NCBI GenBank assembly: GCA_017502135.1
Contig: JAFVVP010000007.1
Coordinates: 124,001-188,000, forward strand
Source of the DNA: Clostridia bacterium
GTDB lineage: Bacteria > Bacillota > Clostridia > Oscillospirales > CAG-272
Direction: 5' to 3'
DNA: 64,000 nt
The notes under the pieces: model-generated
The model's database searches: none
Told to the model about the DNA's origin: nothing
The model's input: the letters and a program-made list of their open reading frames with translations, nothing else
Made by a program: the position numbers and the translations under genes
Shown: one piece after another, positions 1 through 9,219 of the stretch
Position numbering within the stretch: position 1 is the stretch's first letter
How the letters are laid out: each line of letters opens with the position of its first letter

Positions 1-1
1 T

Positions 2-178
2 TACGATGATTATCTGGCAATGTCCTCTACGGAAAGAAAAGAATTCAAGGATCAGTTTGGGTCTACAAGTGCGTTCCTTGCGTGGTACAATGCTGCTAAG
101 AAGGAATACGAAGACAGTCAGGACCGCATTGAAATCGGCGGAGACGGAGAAGTTAACTTGGGCGGCGGTAACGGCTGA
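2..178 (+). CDS. C-terminal end of an unidentified protein (cut by window edge)
   Basis: An open frame enters from the left edge and ends at the TGA at 176-178, giving 58 C-terminal residues. The segment is helical and highly charged (STERKEFKDQFGS, then AFLAWYNAAKKEYEDSQ) and finishes in a Gly/Asn-rich tail. Similar short Glu/Lys-rich helical endings occur on some exported clostridial proteins, but nothing here identifies the family. It lies 32 bases before the signal-peptidase-like gene on the same strand, so it probably belongs to the same polysaccharide-locus transcript. Function unknown. Confidence 0.6.
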   Translation, partial: YDDYLAMSSTERKEFKDQFGSTSAFLAWYNAAKKEYEDSQDRIEIGGDGEVNLGGGNG

Positions 179-210
179 GTATGACAAAGAGAAAGAATAT
201 GGAGGTCAAC

Positions 211-651
211 ATGGCCTCCCTTTCTCCACTTATAGAGGAAGTGATCGGGAATGGCACAGCGGCTGAATTGACCGTTGCAGGGAATAGTATGCATCCGTTT
301 CTGCGGCATAATGTGAGCCGTGTGAGGCTTTCCCGCGCGGACGTCCTCAGAAACGGTGATGTCGTTCTTTACCGAAGAGACAACGGCGCGTACGTTTTGC
401 ACCGAATTGTTAAGATCAAGAACGGATCTTACATAATGTGCGGCGACAATCAATATGTTTTAGAGTGCGGTATCCGGCGTGACCAGATTCTTGCCGTGAT
501 GACGTCATTTTCCCGCGACGGTGTCCGATGGAAAGACGCGCTTAGCTTTGGGCATAAGGTGTACAGCGCTCTTTGGAGCCGATCACGCCTTGTTCGCCGC
601 ACTTTTCGCGGCGCGAAACGGAGACTTGCCCGCCTTCTTCAAAATTTTTAG
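211..651 (+). CDS. S24/S26 (signal peptidase I-like) family protein
   Basis: This 146-residue protein has the core of the S24/S26 serine peptidase fold. GNSMHPFL places the candidate nucleophile at Ser26, GDVVLY follows, then VLHRIV with His64 where SipW/archaeal-type signal peptidases carry the catalytic His instead of Lys, and a CGDNQ motif. There is no N-terminal membrane anchor; the C-terminus is a basic helix. An in-frame ATG at 181 exists, but GGAGG at 201-205 sits correctly before the ATG at 211, so that start is preferred. Small proteins of this kind recur in clostridial polysaccharide and exported-peptide loci. The position just before the Wzz/BY-kinase genes suggests a role in processing an exported protein, which is inference. 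Catalytic activity is unproven. Confidence 0.72.
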   Translation: MASLSPLIEEVIGNGTAAELTVAGNSMHPFLRHNVSRVRLSRADVLRNGDVVLYRRDNGAYVLHRIVKIKNGSYIMCGDNQYVLECGIRRDQILAVMTSFSRDGVRWKDALSFGHKVYSALWSRSRLVRRTFRGAKRRLARLLQNF

Positions 652-779
652 AGATCTCTGGAATGCCGGAATTTATATTTTTGGCTTTGATGGCAAGGTA
701 AATATAACAAAGCTGCTGTGCCGTCCTTTTGACGAGCGCATAGCGGCACTCTTAGATTACAGATAGGAATGGTAGTAAA

Positions 780-1667
780 ATGAATAATCAGGCAACCAAT
801 GAAGTGCACGAGATGGATTTTGTCGAAATCGACCTGCTTGATATGCTTAGACTCCTTTGGCAGAATATTTGGAGCATCATTATTTCTGTCATTTTGTGCG
901 GCAGTATCGCGTTTTCGACAGCAATGTTTTCCATCGAGCCTCAGTACACATCCAGCGCTATGATGTACGTAAACAACCACTCGATCTCCCAGGGAGCGAG
1001 TGCGTACGCTATCAGTGCCTCGCAGATTTCGGCCGCAAGAAGTCTTCTTGATTTGTATGTGATTATCCTGGAGTCCAGAACAACGCTTGAAACTGCTATT
1101 GAAAAAGCTGATTTGCCTTATACATGCGGGCAGCTTCGCAACATAGTTTCAGCAAAAGCGGTGGACGATACGGAGATTTTCTCTATTTCTGCGACTTGCG
1201 CGAATCCCGATGATGCCAAACTCATTGTTGATACGCTCGTGGAAATTCTCCCCGACCGCATTGCGGCAGTTGTGGACGGAAGTTCGGTTCGTGTTCTGGA
1301 TCGCGCATCGCTCCCCTCAACGCCTTCCTCACCTTCCTATACTCGTTACGGTGTGGTCGGCATGCTTCTCGGTGCGCTGATCAGTTGTGCGTTTATCATT
1401 ATCCGAGATATGATGAACACCACCGTTCGTGATGAAGATTATCTGCGGTACAGATACAACATCCCGATTCTTGCAGTTGTTCCCGATGTGTTCGGCTCCT
1501 CCGGGAAATCGTACGGTTACAAGTATAAAAAAGGGAAAAAATCCGGTTACAAATACGGTCAAAAGCGGCACGCTTATTACGGAAACTTGTATGAGACCCT
1601 TTACGAGAGCAATTACGAAAACTTTCAGTTCGAGCAGAACAATAATAAAGATGGTGGCGATAAATGA
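780..1667 (+). CDS. Wzz/CpsC-type polysaccharide co-polymerase with Tyr-rich tail
   Basis: A 295-residue membrane protein of the chain-length-determinant family. One membrane helix lies at about residues 33-55, a large extracytoplasmic loop follows, and a second helix lies at about 192-213 after a Pro/Ser-rich stretch (SLPSTPSSPSY), the usual Wzz layout. In Gram-positive capsule systems this protein activates the cognate BY-kinase through its cytoplasmic tail and controls polymer length. Here the roughly 60-residue tail is unusually rich in Tyr (about ten) and Lys/Gly, resembling the phosphorylated Tyr cluster normally found on the kinase. The stop codon overlaps the kinase start as ATGA, so the two are translationally coupled. 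Confidence 0.88.
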   Translation: MNNQATNEVHEMDFVEIDLLDMLRLLWQNIWSIIISVILCGSIAFSTAMFSIEPQYTSSAMMYVNNHSISQGASAYAISASQISAARSLLDLYVIILESRTTLETAIEKADLPYTCGQLRNIVSAKAVDDTEIFSISATCANPDDAKLIVDTLVEILPDRIAAVVDGSSVRVLDRASLPSTPSSPSYTRYGVVGMLLGALISCAFIIIRDMMNTTVRDEDYLRYRYNIPILAVVPDVFGSSGKSYGYKYKKGKKSGYKYGQKRHAYYGNLYETLYESNYENFQFEQNNNKDGGDK

Positions 1668-2512
1668 GCATGATCAAAAAGAAACAACAAGAGATTGCAA
1701 ATGATATGAAGAAGACAGAGGATTCAAATGTACCTGCTTTGTCTGAAATTGTCGGTCATAACCGCTCCTTCGCTATGTCGGAGGCACACAAACGTCTGCG
1801 CACCAACGTAATTTTCAGTTTTGCGGATGACAGTGAGTGTCATGTAGTGGGTATTACGAGTGCTATGGCACACGAAGGAAAAAGCACTACTGCTATCAAC
1901 CTTGCGTACGATATGATGAAAGCAGGAAAGAAGACGCTTCTGATTGATGCGGATATGCGTCTTTCCCATATTGCTAAAATTTTAAATATTTCGCGCGCTC
2001 CGGGCCTTAGCAATATGCTTGTAGGCAACAACAACGGCCAGGATCTGGTACAGCATGCTACCGAGCATGGCGGACTTCCGGTTATCTCCTGCGGTGATAT
2101 CCCGCCGAATCCTACGGAGATTCTCTCCTCTAAGCGCTTTGCGCTTATGTTGACCGCGCTCAAGAAAGTATACGAATACATTATTATCGACCTGCCGCCC
2201 GTAGGCGAGGTCTCCGATGCACTTATCGCTTCAAAATTGATTGATGGAATGGTTATCGTTGTTCGCCAGGAGTTTGTTGATAAGCGCGCCCTCGATGATA
2301 CGGTGCACCAGCTTCTTTTGAGTGAAGCACGGATTATCGGGTTTGTGGTAACTTGCTCACAGCATGGGCCGAAATACAGCAAGTATAAACACAAAAAGAA
2401 ATATGGCGGACGATACGGGTATCGCGGCTTGTCCAAAAAACACGGATACGGTTACTCCGGACGGCACGATGCATCCGCGCCCACTGAAAACGGTTTCACT
2501 GGGAAAGAGTAA
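1664..2512 (+). CDS. cpsD: BY-kinase (CpsD/CapB-like capsular tyrosine kinase)
   Basis: A soluble 282-residue tyrosine autokinase of the bacterial BY family. It has the Walker A signature AMAHEGKST (about residues 67-75), Walker A' LLIDADMR (about 92-99) and Walker B YIIIDLPP (about 172-179). The C-terminal 50 residues hold seven Tyr within a basic Gly/Lys-rich stretch (PKYSKYK, then GGRYGY), the expected autophosphorylation cluster. In this family the kinase is activated by the Wzz-like partner, encoded immediately upstream with a 4-base overlap, and dephosphorylated by the PHP phosphatase encoded immediately downstream. Together they control export and polymerisation of a capsule or exopolysaccharide. 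Family assignment is firm; the polymer is unknown. Confidence 0.92.
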   Translation: MSMIKKKQQEIANDMKKTEDSNVPALSEIVGHNRSFAMSEAHKRLRTNVIFSFADDSECHVVGITSAMAHEGKSTTAINLAYDMMKAGKKTLLIDADMRLSHIAKILNISRAPGLSNMLVGNNNGQDLVQHATEHGGLPVISCGDIPPNPTEILSSKRFALMLTALKKVYEYIIIDLPPVGEVSDALIASKLIDGMVIVVRQEFVDKRALDDTVHQLLLSEARIIGFVVTCSQHGPKYSKYKHKKKYGGRYGYRGLSKKHGYGYSGRHDASAPTENGFTGKE

Positions 2513-2595
2513 TGGCCGTTCGCATTCAAAAACAAAAGAGAATGCGTTTTATAACTGCCTTTCAAATCACAGATAGGAAATGAGATGCAAGATAA

Positions 2596-3348
2596 ATGGC
2601 CGGCAGTATCAAAACAGTTGACTTTCACACGCACATTCTCCCCTGCACAGATGACGGAAGCAAATCTGTCGAAGAGAGTGTAGCGATGGTACGCACTTTG
2701 GCAGTAAACGGTACAGACTGCATTGTTTTAACGCCGCATTTCTATGCAAGGCTGGATAATCCGGAGCGCTTTTTGAGACGTCGCGATCAAGCGGTTGCAA
2801 GACTCAGCGAGGCGCTTTCTACTGAGACGAATTTTGCGGTGCCGCGCCTCGTGCCCGGTGCGGAGATTGAGTATTTTGAGGGTGTAGCATCGTTGGGGGA
2901 ACACCAGTTGTTTCGTTTGGGAAACTCCCGCTGCTTGCTCCTTGAAATGCCGTTCGGACAATGGACCTCACGCGTAGTAAACGATGTGCTGCAGCTAAAC
3001 AGCCGCTCGGACTGCCGCGTGATTTTGGCGCATGTCGAACGGTATCTTCTTGATCAGCCTAAAGAGGTTGTTCGTACTCTTTTAGAGAATGGCGTCCTCA
3101 TGCAGTCCAACGCGTCGTTCTTTTACACAAAAAGAACGACGCACAAAGCACTTACTATGCTGAAGCAAGGGTCAATTCATCTTCTTGGATCGGATTGCCA
3201 CAATACCACTACGCGTCCTCCGGATCTTTTCAAAGCGTGTGATGTGATCGTAAACCGGATGGGTGAACGCTTTCTTGAAAAGATTATGCATACGGCACAT
3301 CGGCTGCTTTCCGAAAACAACACTCCGCAGAATATGGTGCAACCGTAA
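2596..3348 (+). CDS. cpsB: PHP-domain protein tyrosine phosphatase (CpsB/CapC-like)
   Basis: A 250-residue metal-dependent phosphatase of the PHP superfamily. The N-terminal metal-binding motif DFHTHILP, the Asp pair in CTDDGS, TPHFY, PGAEIEYF, AHVERY and the C-terminal GSDCHN are all in family order. CpsB-type enzymes dephosphorylate the Tyr cluster of the BY-kinase and reset the polymerisation cycle. The gene lies 83 bases after the kinase stop. ATG 2596 is the first possible start because a TAA stop lies directly upstream in frame; its Shine-Dalgarno match is weak. Length is normal for the family. Confidence 0.92.
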   Translation: MAGSIKTVDFHTHILPCTDDGSKSVEESVAMVRTLAVNGTDCIVLTPHFYARLDNPERFLRRRDQAVARLSEALSTETNFAVPRLVPGAEIEYFEGVASLGEHQLFRLGNSRCLLLEMPFGQWTSRVVNDVLQLNSRSDCRVILAHVERYLLDQPKEVVRTLLENGVLMQSNASFFYTKRTTHKALTMLKQGSIHLLGSDCHNTTTRPPDLFKACDVIVNRMGERFLEKIMHTAHRLLSENNTPQNMVQP

Positions 3349-3699
3349 TATGAAAAAGTGATATCTAATTCCTTGGATTGCGGCGTTTAGTGGGATTTCA
3401 AACGTACACCTGATTCATTTAATAGAAATTAGGCGCTATCTGGCTGGGCATTGATTTCCGGCATTGCGATTCCCGGCGCTGATCTAGATTCTTCACAGGC
3501 TGACTATATCCCTGTCCTATCGATCAATAAACTTGATATAACGTTTTCCGTTCTCCATATAAACCGTGATACCATGACGGATATAACGCAGTTGGATGCG
3601 AACGGAAATCAGTACGGCTTCTTCAATGCACCGCGTAGATGAGGCAGTTCTTAAAAAACAGTTGTTGATTTATTTTATAGACTTGAGGAGTAAGTTCAA
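3349..3699 (+). other. Intergenic stretch with a possible gene remnant
   Basis: These 351 bases separate the phosphatase from the dehydratase gene and hold no convincing complete gene. A frame closing at the TGA near 3640 reads as plausible protein for about 60 codons (for example SINKLDITFSVLHINRD, later DANGNQYGFFNAPRR), but it has only a TTG candidate start and no ribosome binding site. It could be the decayed end of an exported or adaptor-type gene, or chance. GAGGAG just before 3700 is the ribosome binding site of the next gene. No terminator was seen. Confidence 0.35.
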
Positions 3700-5706
3700 A
3701 TGAAAACGCAGTCATGCGGTAAGACGCAGTCTTCTGGACGAAGAACTTCACGAAAACATCGACATCTCTCTTTGGTCGTGTATGACCTTGTTGTTCTTGT
3801 GCTTGTGGATATACTGCTTTTGGGTATAAATCCGAGCAGTCCTGAGCCGATGGGAATATGGACACTTGTCACCCATTTTCTGATGTCCGGCTTTTGCGTA
3901 TATCTGTGCCGTTCTGTTGGCGGTGTCTATAAACAGATTTGGCGATACGGTTCACCGGTTGCCTATATGCATTTGATCGGATCCGATTTCGTTGCGGGTG
4001 TTTTGTATTATCTTCTTGGTTACATCGTGCCTGTTGATCGAATTCTGTTTATACGTACGGCGTCCATCATAGCGGTGAATCTCCTTGTTGCTATTTCCAT
4101 GCGACTGGCATATCAGTATATTTATGAGTACGCAAACAAGCAGGCGACGCACAAGGGCCTTTTTTGGACGCTTGTGAAAAAGTTAACCGGCCTCTCTTTT
4201 GAGAATGATAAGACGGAGGCTTCGACAAAAATCGGCGCCAAGATCCGCATTGCGATTGTTGGTGCGGGGCAGGTAGGCGTAATGCTTGCGGAGGAGCTTC
4301 TCAAAAACCCGAATGCTGCTTATGTACCCTGTTGCTTTATTGATATTGACCGCTCGAAGGTTGGGCGTCTGATTTTTGATCTCCCGGTCATTTGGGAGGC
4401 ATCTGCATCTCTTAAAGCACTTGAGAAATATTCCGTGCAGGAAATCGTATTCGCGCTGCCCAACAGCACACCGGAAGAAATACAGGCACTGTATCTCCTG
4501 TATGAAAAAACCGGATGTAAAATCAAGGTGTACGATTTTCCGATTATCCAGACGGCTGAAAAGGGAAAACGCCAGATGCGCGAATTCGATATTGAAGAAC
4601 TCCTTTTCCGCAAACCGGTTCGTTTTGAGGACGAGACGATGAATGCGTATTACAAAAATAAAATCGTTCTCATCACGGGCGGCGGCGGTTCCATCGGCAG
4701 TGAACTTTGCCGTCAGGTTGCAAAAATGCAGCCGAAAACGCTTATTATTCTTGATGTATGCGAAAACGGCGCGTACGACATTCAGCAAGAACTGCGCTTT
4801 GCCTATGGCGATTCTCTTGACGTACGAGTTGAGATCGTGTCTGTGTGCGACAGGATCGGCATTGAAAAAGTGATGGATTTGTATCACCCCCACATCATCC
4901 TGCATGCCGCTGCACACAAGCACGTGCCTCTTATGGAGCATAACTGCTGTGAGGCTGTCAAGAATAACGTGTTCGGAACGCTGAACGTAGTTGAACTGGC
5001 AGAGAAGTACGGAGTGGAACGGTTCATCATGGTTTCCACGGATAAGGCCGTTAATCCCACCAACGTAATGGGCGCTACCAAGCGAGTTTGTGAAATGATC
5101 GTTCTCAGCCATACGAGGAGTGGATCGGTTACTTCATTCAGTGCTACTCGCTTCGGCAATGTGCTCGGCAGTGCTGCATCTGTCGTTCCTCTGTTCAAAA
5201 AACAGATCAAAAGCGGCGGCCCCGTTACCATCACCGACAAACGGATCATCCGCTATTTTATGTCCATCTCCGAAGCGAGCCAGCTCGTTCTGCAGTCGGG
5301 GTATATGGCGAAAAACGGTGAGTTGTTCGTTCTCGATATGGGTAAATCGGTGAAGATTTTGGAACTTGCTGAAAACATGATCCGTCTCAGCGGTTTTGAG
5401 CCATACCGCGATATCGATATCATCGAGACCGGCCTTCGTCCGGGCGAGAAGCTGTATGAGGAACTGCTCATTCGCTCCGATAAACTTGAAAAAACCGACA
5501 ACGGAATGATTTTTGTGGAGCGCGATGAGATTCTTTCCGAAGAAGAAATAAATCAAAAACTCCATATCCTGAGAGCGGCTCTTGACACCGCAAACGACGA
5601 GATCGTAAAAGATGCGCTCATGCGAGTCGTACCTACCTTCCGTAGACCGGATGACATCAACAATTCCGAAGACACCGAGGAGATCCTCCAGGTGCAGCCG
5701 GTGTGA
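3700..5706 (+). CDS. Membrane NDP-sugar 4,6-dehydratase (CapD/WbpM/PglF family)
   Basis: A 668-residue polysaccharide-biosynthesis dehydratase. Residues about 25-145 form the N-terminal membrane segments. A first nucleotide-binding domain has IAIVGAGQVG near residue 185, and the extended-SDR catalytic domain begins with ITGGGGSIGSE near 323. The catalytic STDKAVNPTNVMGATKR lies near 446; Met in place of the usual SDR Tyr is characteristic of this family. These enzymes act on UDP-GlcNAc-type sugars at the membrane to start synthesis of modified sugars for capsule, exopolysaccharide or glycoprotein. It closes the BY-kinase locus and is followed by a strong terminator. No glycosyltransferase or flippase is present, so the rest of the pathway lies elsewhere. 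Confidence 0.93.
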   Translation: MKTQSCGKTQSSGRRTSRKHRHLSLVVYDLVVLVLVDILLLGINPSSPEPMGIWTLVTHFLMSGFCVYLCRSVGGVYKQIWRYGSPVAYMHLIGSDFVAGVLYYLLGYIVPVDRILFIRTASIIAVNLLVAISMRLAYQYIYEYANKQATHKGLFWTLVKKLTGLSFENDKTEASTKIGAKIRIAIVGAGQVGVMLAEELLKNPNAAYVPCCFIDIDRSKVGRLIFDLPVIWEASASLKALEKYSVQEIVFALPNSTPEEIQALYLLYEKTGCKIKVYDFPIIQTAEKGKRQMREFDIEELLFRKPVRFEDETMNAYYKNKIVLITGGGGSIGSELCRQVAKMQPKTLIILDVCENGAYDIQQELRFAYGDSLDVRVEIVSVCDRIGIEKVMDLYHPHIILHAAAHKHVPLMEHNCCEAVKNNVFGTLNVVELAEKYGVERFIMVSTDKAVNPTNVMGATKRVCEMIVLSHTRSGSVTSFSATRFGNVLGSAASVVPLFKKQIKSGGPVTITDKRIIRYFMSISEASQLVLQSGYMAKNGELFVLDMGKSVKILELAENMIRLSGFEPYRDIDIIETGLRPGEKLYEELLIRSDKLEKTDNGMIFVERDEILSEEEINQKLHILRAALDTANDEIVKDALMRVVPTFRRPDDINNSEDTEEILQVQPV

Positions 5707-5718
5707 ATTATGTAAAGA

Positions 5719-5766
5719 AAAAGCCTTTCTCTTGCCAAAAACGGCAAAGGGAAGGGCTTTCTTTTT
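5719..5766 (+). terminator. Terminator of the polysaccharide locus
   Basis: A long imperfect hairpin (AAGCCTTTCTCTTGCC pairing with GGCAAAGGGAAGGGCTT) is followed by CTTTTT, starting 12 bases after the dehydratase stop codon. Confidence 0.85.
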
Positions 5767-5881
5767 ACGTCGGTTGTCGTCGTACAAGCGCACAGAGCCA
5801 AGTGACGCGATTGTTTATTGAAACTCATATCTCTTTACTCATTCAATGCACGCAAGCGTGTGCAAAAAGCGCTCACACGCT

Positions 5882-5920
5882 CAAAACAAAAGAGCGAGCC
5901 GACAAAGGGTCGGCTCGCTC
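5882..5920 (-). terminator. Terminator downstream of purC
   Basis: Perfect 12-bp stem GAGCGAGCCGAC / GTCGGCTCGCTC with a 5-base loop. Read on the minus strand it is followed by TTTTGTTTTG. It lies 35 bases beyond the purC stop codon. Confidence 0.85.
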
Positions 5921-5954
5921 ACTTTTATACGCGAAATGCGAAAGCAGAAATAAA

Positions 5955-6644
5955 TCAGATGTTCATTTTGGTGAGAAGCAACTTCGCGCAATCGATTTGA
6001 TTGGGGATGTTTCCGTTCTCGTCGCGGACGCGCCAGATATCGGGCGTGATTTCGTCTGCAATATACATCTTGCCAGTTTCATCGTAGCCGACCTCAATTT
6101 TGAAGTCGATCAGCGTGAGGCCCATAGAGGAAAGTTCTTTTTTCAGAACTTCGCCGACACGTACAAGAATACCGAGTGCCTCGTTGTACTGTCCTTCCTT
6201 CAGGATGCCTTTCATAATGCAAAGACGTTCGCTAATAAGCGGATCACCCTGTGCGTCATCCTTCAGGGTTACTTCAGTGTACGGCGGATCAAACGGGATG
6301 CCTTCCTCAAGGGTGAAGCGGCGGCACATGCTGCCTGCAGTAAAGTAGCGAAGAACGAACTCGAGCTTCGGAACGGTCAGCTGTCTTACCTGCATGAGTC
6401 CCTTTTCAACGTCGGCAGCAATATAGTGCGTGGGGATGTTGTTTTTCTCCATCAACTCAAAGAAATACTTGGAGAGCGCAAGGCCGATCTTGCCCTTGCC
6501 TGCAACGCTTCCGCCGACCGTGTTGGAGCCGGGATCGAAGTTGCCGTTTTCGCCGGTCATGTCATCCTTGAACAACAGATGGACAATGCCGTTTTCCTCA
6601 TCAAGAAGAACGTTTTTCGTTTTGCCCGTGTAGAGAGTTTTCAT
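5955..6644 (-). CDS. purC: SAICAR synthetase (phosphoribosylaminoimidazole-succinocarboxamide synthase)
   Basis: A cytoplasmic 229-residue enzyme that joins CAIR and aspartate with ATP in de novo purine synthesis. Family motifs include LYTGKTKNVL at the N-terminus, FKDDMTGENG, a middle segment ending MCRRFTLEEG, and LTLIDFKIEVGYD with DEITPDIWR near the C-terminus. Length is normal. It has AGGAAAC before the ATG and its own promoter at 6737-6765, but lies directly after the fhs operon, so some readthrough from fhs is possible. The neighbouring fhs and purO supply formyl groups and close the IMP ring in the same pathway. Confidence 0.96.
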   Translation of the reverse strand: MKTLYTGKTKNVLLDEENGIVHLLFKDDMTGENGNFDPGSNTVGGSVAGKGKIGLALSKYFFELMEKNNIPTHYIAADVEKGLMQVRQLTVPKLEFVLRYFTAGSMCRRFTLEEGIPFDPPYTEVTLKDDAQGDPLISERLCIMKGILKEGQYNEALGILVRVGEVLKKELSSMGLTLIDFKIEVGYDETGKMYIADEITPDIWRVRDENGNIPNQIDCAKLLLTKMNI

Positions 6645-6736
6645 TTTTGTTTCCTGCTTTCGTATGATTTGGGTAAAATCAGTATTGTGGTTCTAACCGC
6701 TTGTTTCGAAACCGCATCCAGATGTTTCCACAAGTT

Positions 6737-6765
6737 ATTATATCACTTTTTATGAAGAATTGCAA
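6737..6765 (-). promoter_or_regulatory. Promoter of purC
   Basis: On the minus strand TTGCAA (6760-6765), a 17-base spacer and TATAAT (6737-6742). The leader to the purC ATG is roughly 85 bases and shows no riboswitch I can name. Confidence 0.75.
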
Positions 6766-6776
6766 GAGAATTTCTA

Positions 6777-8450
6777 TCAGAAAAGTCCGGTAATTACGCC
6801 GTCGTCCGATACGTCGATCTTCTCGGCGGCAGGTACCTTGGGAAGGCCGGGCATCGTCATGATATCGCCTGTGAGAATGACAAGGAAACCGGCACCTGCG
6901 GAAACCTTCACGTTCTTTACGGTAACGGTGAAATTCTCGGGGGCACCAAGCTTTGAGGGATCGTCGGAAAAACTGTACTGCGTCTTCGCCACGCAGATCG
7001 GAAGCTTGTCAAAGCCGAGCGCAGTCAACTGGGCGATCTGCTTTTCGGCAGCCGGCTGGATCGTAACGCCTGTGCCACGATAAACGCGTTTCACGAGCGT
7101 TTCGATTTTCTCCTTGATCGGCAGATCGAGTTCGTAACTGAACTTAAACTCGGACGGAGTTTCGCACAGACGAACAACTTCTTCAGCCAGAGCAACACCG
7201 CCTTCGCCGCCCTTTGCCCATACGTCGGACAGAACGACGTTTACGCCGAGTTCCTTGCACTTTTCGATGACGAGTGCGACTTCCGCATCGGTATCGGTGG
7301 GGAAGCGGTTGACGGCTACGACGGTCGGCAGACCGTATACGTCGCGGATATTGGAAACGTGGCGCAGCAGGTTCGGCAGACCCACGCCGAGGGCGTCGAG
7401 ATTCTCCGTGCCGAGTTCTGTCTTCGGAACGCCGCCGTGCATCTTGAGCGCGCGAACGGTTGCGACAACAACGACGGCAGAGGGGGTAAGTCCCGCATAG
7501 CGGCACTTGATGTCGAGAAATTTCTCAGCACCCAGGTCGGCACCGAAACCGGCCTCGGTTACGGTGTAATCGCCGAGCTTCATTGCCATCTTCGTAGCGA
7601 TTACGGAGTTACATCCGTGTGCGATGTTGGCAAAGGGACCGCCGTGTACGAACGCCGGCGTGCCTTCGAGCGTCTGTACGAGATTCGGCTTCAAGGCATC
7701 CTTGAGAAGCGCTGCCATCGCGCCGTGCGCCTTCAGATCGCCTGCAGTAACCGGTTTTTCATCATAGGTATAGCCGACGATGATGCGGGAGAGGCGCTCC
7801 TTCAGATCGTGGAGGGAATTTGCAAGGCAGAGAACTGCCATGATCTCGGAAGCAACGGTGATATCGTAGCTGTCCTCGCGGGGCGTGCCGTTTACGCGAC
7901 CGCCCAATCCGTCCACAACGAAGCGGAGCTGACGGTCGTTCATGTCCACGCAGCGGTGCCAGGTGATGCGGCGGGGATCAATGCCAAGGGCGTTGCCCTG
8001 GTAGATGTGGTTATCAAGCATAGCGGCAAGAAGATTGTTCGCCGCACCGATCGCGTGGAAGTCGCCGGTGAAGTGGAGGTTGATGTCCTCCATCGGAACG
8101 ACCTGCGCATATCCGCCGCCGGCGGCACCGCCTTTTACGCCGAATACCGGGCCGAGGGACGGCTCACGGAGCGCTACCATAACGTTCTTGCCAATCTTGG
8201 AAAGGCCGTCAGCGAGACCGATAGTGGTGGTCGTTTTGCCTTCGCCTGCAGGAGTGGGGGTAATAGCCGTAACGAGGATCAGTTTTCCTTCCTTGCGGTC
8301 GGATTCGGTAAGGAGGGAAAGATCTACCTTCGCTTTGTATTTGCCGTAGTGCTCTACGTATCTTTCATCAATGCCTGCTTTGTCTGCAATTTTGGAGATA
8401 GGTTGCATTTCAACGGACTGTGCAATTTCAATATCGGTAAGGTATGCCAT
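6777..8450 (-). CDS. fhs: Formate--tetrahydrofolate ligase
   Basis: A 557-residue enzyme making 10-formyl-THF from formate, THF and ATP, the formyl donor for purine synthesis and initiator Met-tRNA. The ATP-binding loop [13 protein letters not shown] lies at about residues 64-76, followed by the family signatures [18 protein letters not shown] and [11 protein letters not shown]; the C-terminus ends in the usual [11 protein letters not shown] region. Length is typical. It is the last gene of the ZTP-riboswitch operon, 19 bases after purO. ATG 8450 matches other Fhs N-termini and has an AAGGAGG-type site upstream. Confidence 0.97.
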   Translation of the reverse strand: MAYLTDIEIAQSVEMQPISKIADKAGIDERYVEHYGKYKAKVDLSLLTESDRKEGKLILVTAITPTPAGEGKTTTTIGLADGLSKIGKNVMVALREPSLGPVFGVKGGAAGGGYAQVVPMEDINLHFTGDFHAIGAANNLLAAMLDNHIYQGNALGIDPRRITWHRCVDMNDRQLRFVVDGLGGRVNGTPREDSYDITVASEIMAVLCLANSLHDLKERLSRIIVGYTYDEKPVTAGDLKAHGAMAALLKDALKPNLVQTLEGTPAFVHGGPFANIAHGCNSVIATKMAMKLGDYTVTEAGFGADLGAEKFLDIKCRYAGLTPSAVVVVATVRALKMHGGVPKTELGTENLDALGVGLPNLLRHVSNIRDVYGLPTVVAVNRFPTDTDAEVALVIEKCKELGVNVVLSDVWAKGGEGGVALAEEVVRLCETPSEFKFSYELDLPIKEKIETLVKRVYRGTGVTIQPAAEKQIAQLTALGFDKLPICVAKTQYSFSDDPSKLGAPENFTVTVKNVKVSAGAGFLVILTGDIMTMPGLPKVPAAEKIDVSDDGVITGLF

Positions 8451-8469
8451 GGTGTGCCTCCTTGCTTTA

Positions 8470-9189
8470 TTAGTGGTTTTTATTGAACATACGGTTCTCG
8501 ACCGCGCCGGTTTCGAGATTTACAAAGCGAACGTACAGGGAAATCTTGTTCTGCTCGTTCAGATTGTTCCAGATCATATCTGCGAATGCGTCAATGTCGG
8601 AAGGAATAACTACGCGCTCCGGCTCACCCGTAAAGGTCGGGATCGGATTGCCGTCGCAGTTGTAGGTGTGAATAAAGTGTCCCGTGCCGGCGATGGGGGC
8701 ATAAGAGAAGGTATAACGGTTGCACGCAGTGCCTTCGGCATCAGCGCTCTTGAGGATGCTCATCTTATAGGTGAATGCGTTTTTCTGGAACGTCAACATA
8801 CCGCTGATACGGGGGGTGAAGTTCGGTGCATCCGGCTCAAACGCGCGGGTTTCGAGCGCTGCCTCAAAAGATTTTCCTACTTTGAGTCCTTCGTATACGG
8901 TGTCTGTCTGGTCGCCGTTTGTAACGATCAGCTGGTTTTCAAAAACACGGATAGGAGAGTAGATAATAAGAGACGGATCCTCAACTTTGGAGGCATCGAA
9001 GGGATGGATGATGACCTCATCGCCGTTTTCGATGAAAACGCGGTTGCGGCTGTTTTCGCTCCGACCCATGATGAAGTAAGCGATCGCGGCGGACTTTCCG
9101 TCTTCGGTTTTGCCGATGACGATACCGCGGCCGGGGTAGGTGTTCTCGGAAAGAAGTTTTGCCAGATTTTCGTTCGTATAGATGCTCAT
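8470..9189 (-). CDS. purO: Archaeal-type IMP cyclohydrolase (PurO family)
   Basis: A 239-residue cytoplasmic protein of the PurO/IMP_cyclohyd family, which closes FAICAR to IMP, the last step of purine synthesis. Family-like segments are [40 protein letters not shown] and the C-terminal [12 protein letters not shown]. In most bacteria bifunctional PurH does this; PurO was first described in archaea and also occurs in some clostridia, paired with a separate AICAR formyltransferase that is not in this window. Position between the formate channel and fhs, under a ZTP riboswitch, strongly supports the purine role. Family identity is recognised by eye. Confidence 0.87.
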   Translation of the reverse strand: MSIYTNENLAKLLSENTYPGRGIVIGKTEDGKSAAIAYFIMGRSENSRNRVFIENGDEVIIHPFDASKVEDPSLIIYSPIRVFENQLIVTNGDQTDTVYEGLKVGKSFEAALETRAFEPDAPNFTPRISGMLTFQKNAFTYKMSILKSADAEGTACNRYTFSYAPIAGTGHFIHTYNCDGNPIPTFTGEPERVVIPSDIDAFADMIWNNLNEQNKISLYVRFVNLETGAVENRMFNKNH

Positions 9190-9219
9190 ATAAAACCTCC
9201 GTTTGGTGAATTTTCAGAA

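Noticed and set aside
5703..6755. 350-codon open frame on + opposite purC
   Set aside because: Mirror frame of purC that runs through two terminator hairpins; no family resemblance.
7359..8486. 375-codon open frame on + opposite fhs
   Set aside because: Antisense shadow of a strongly conserved gene.
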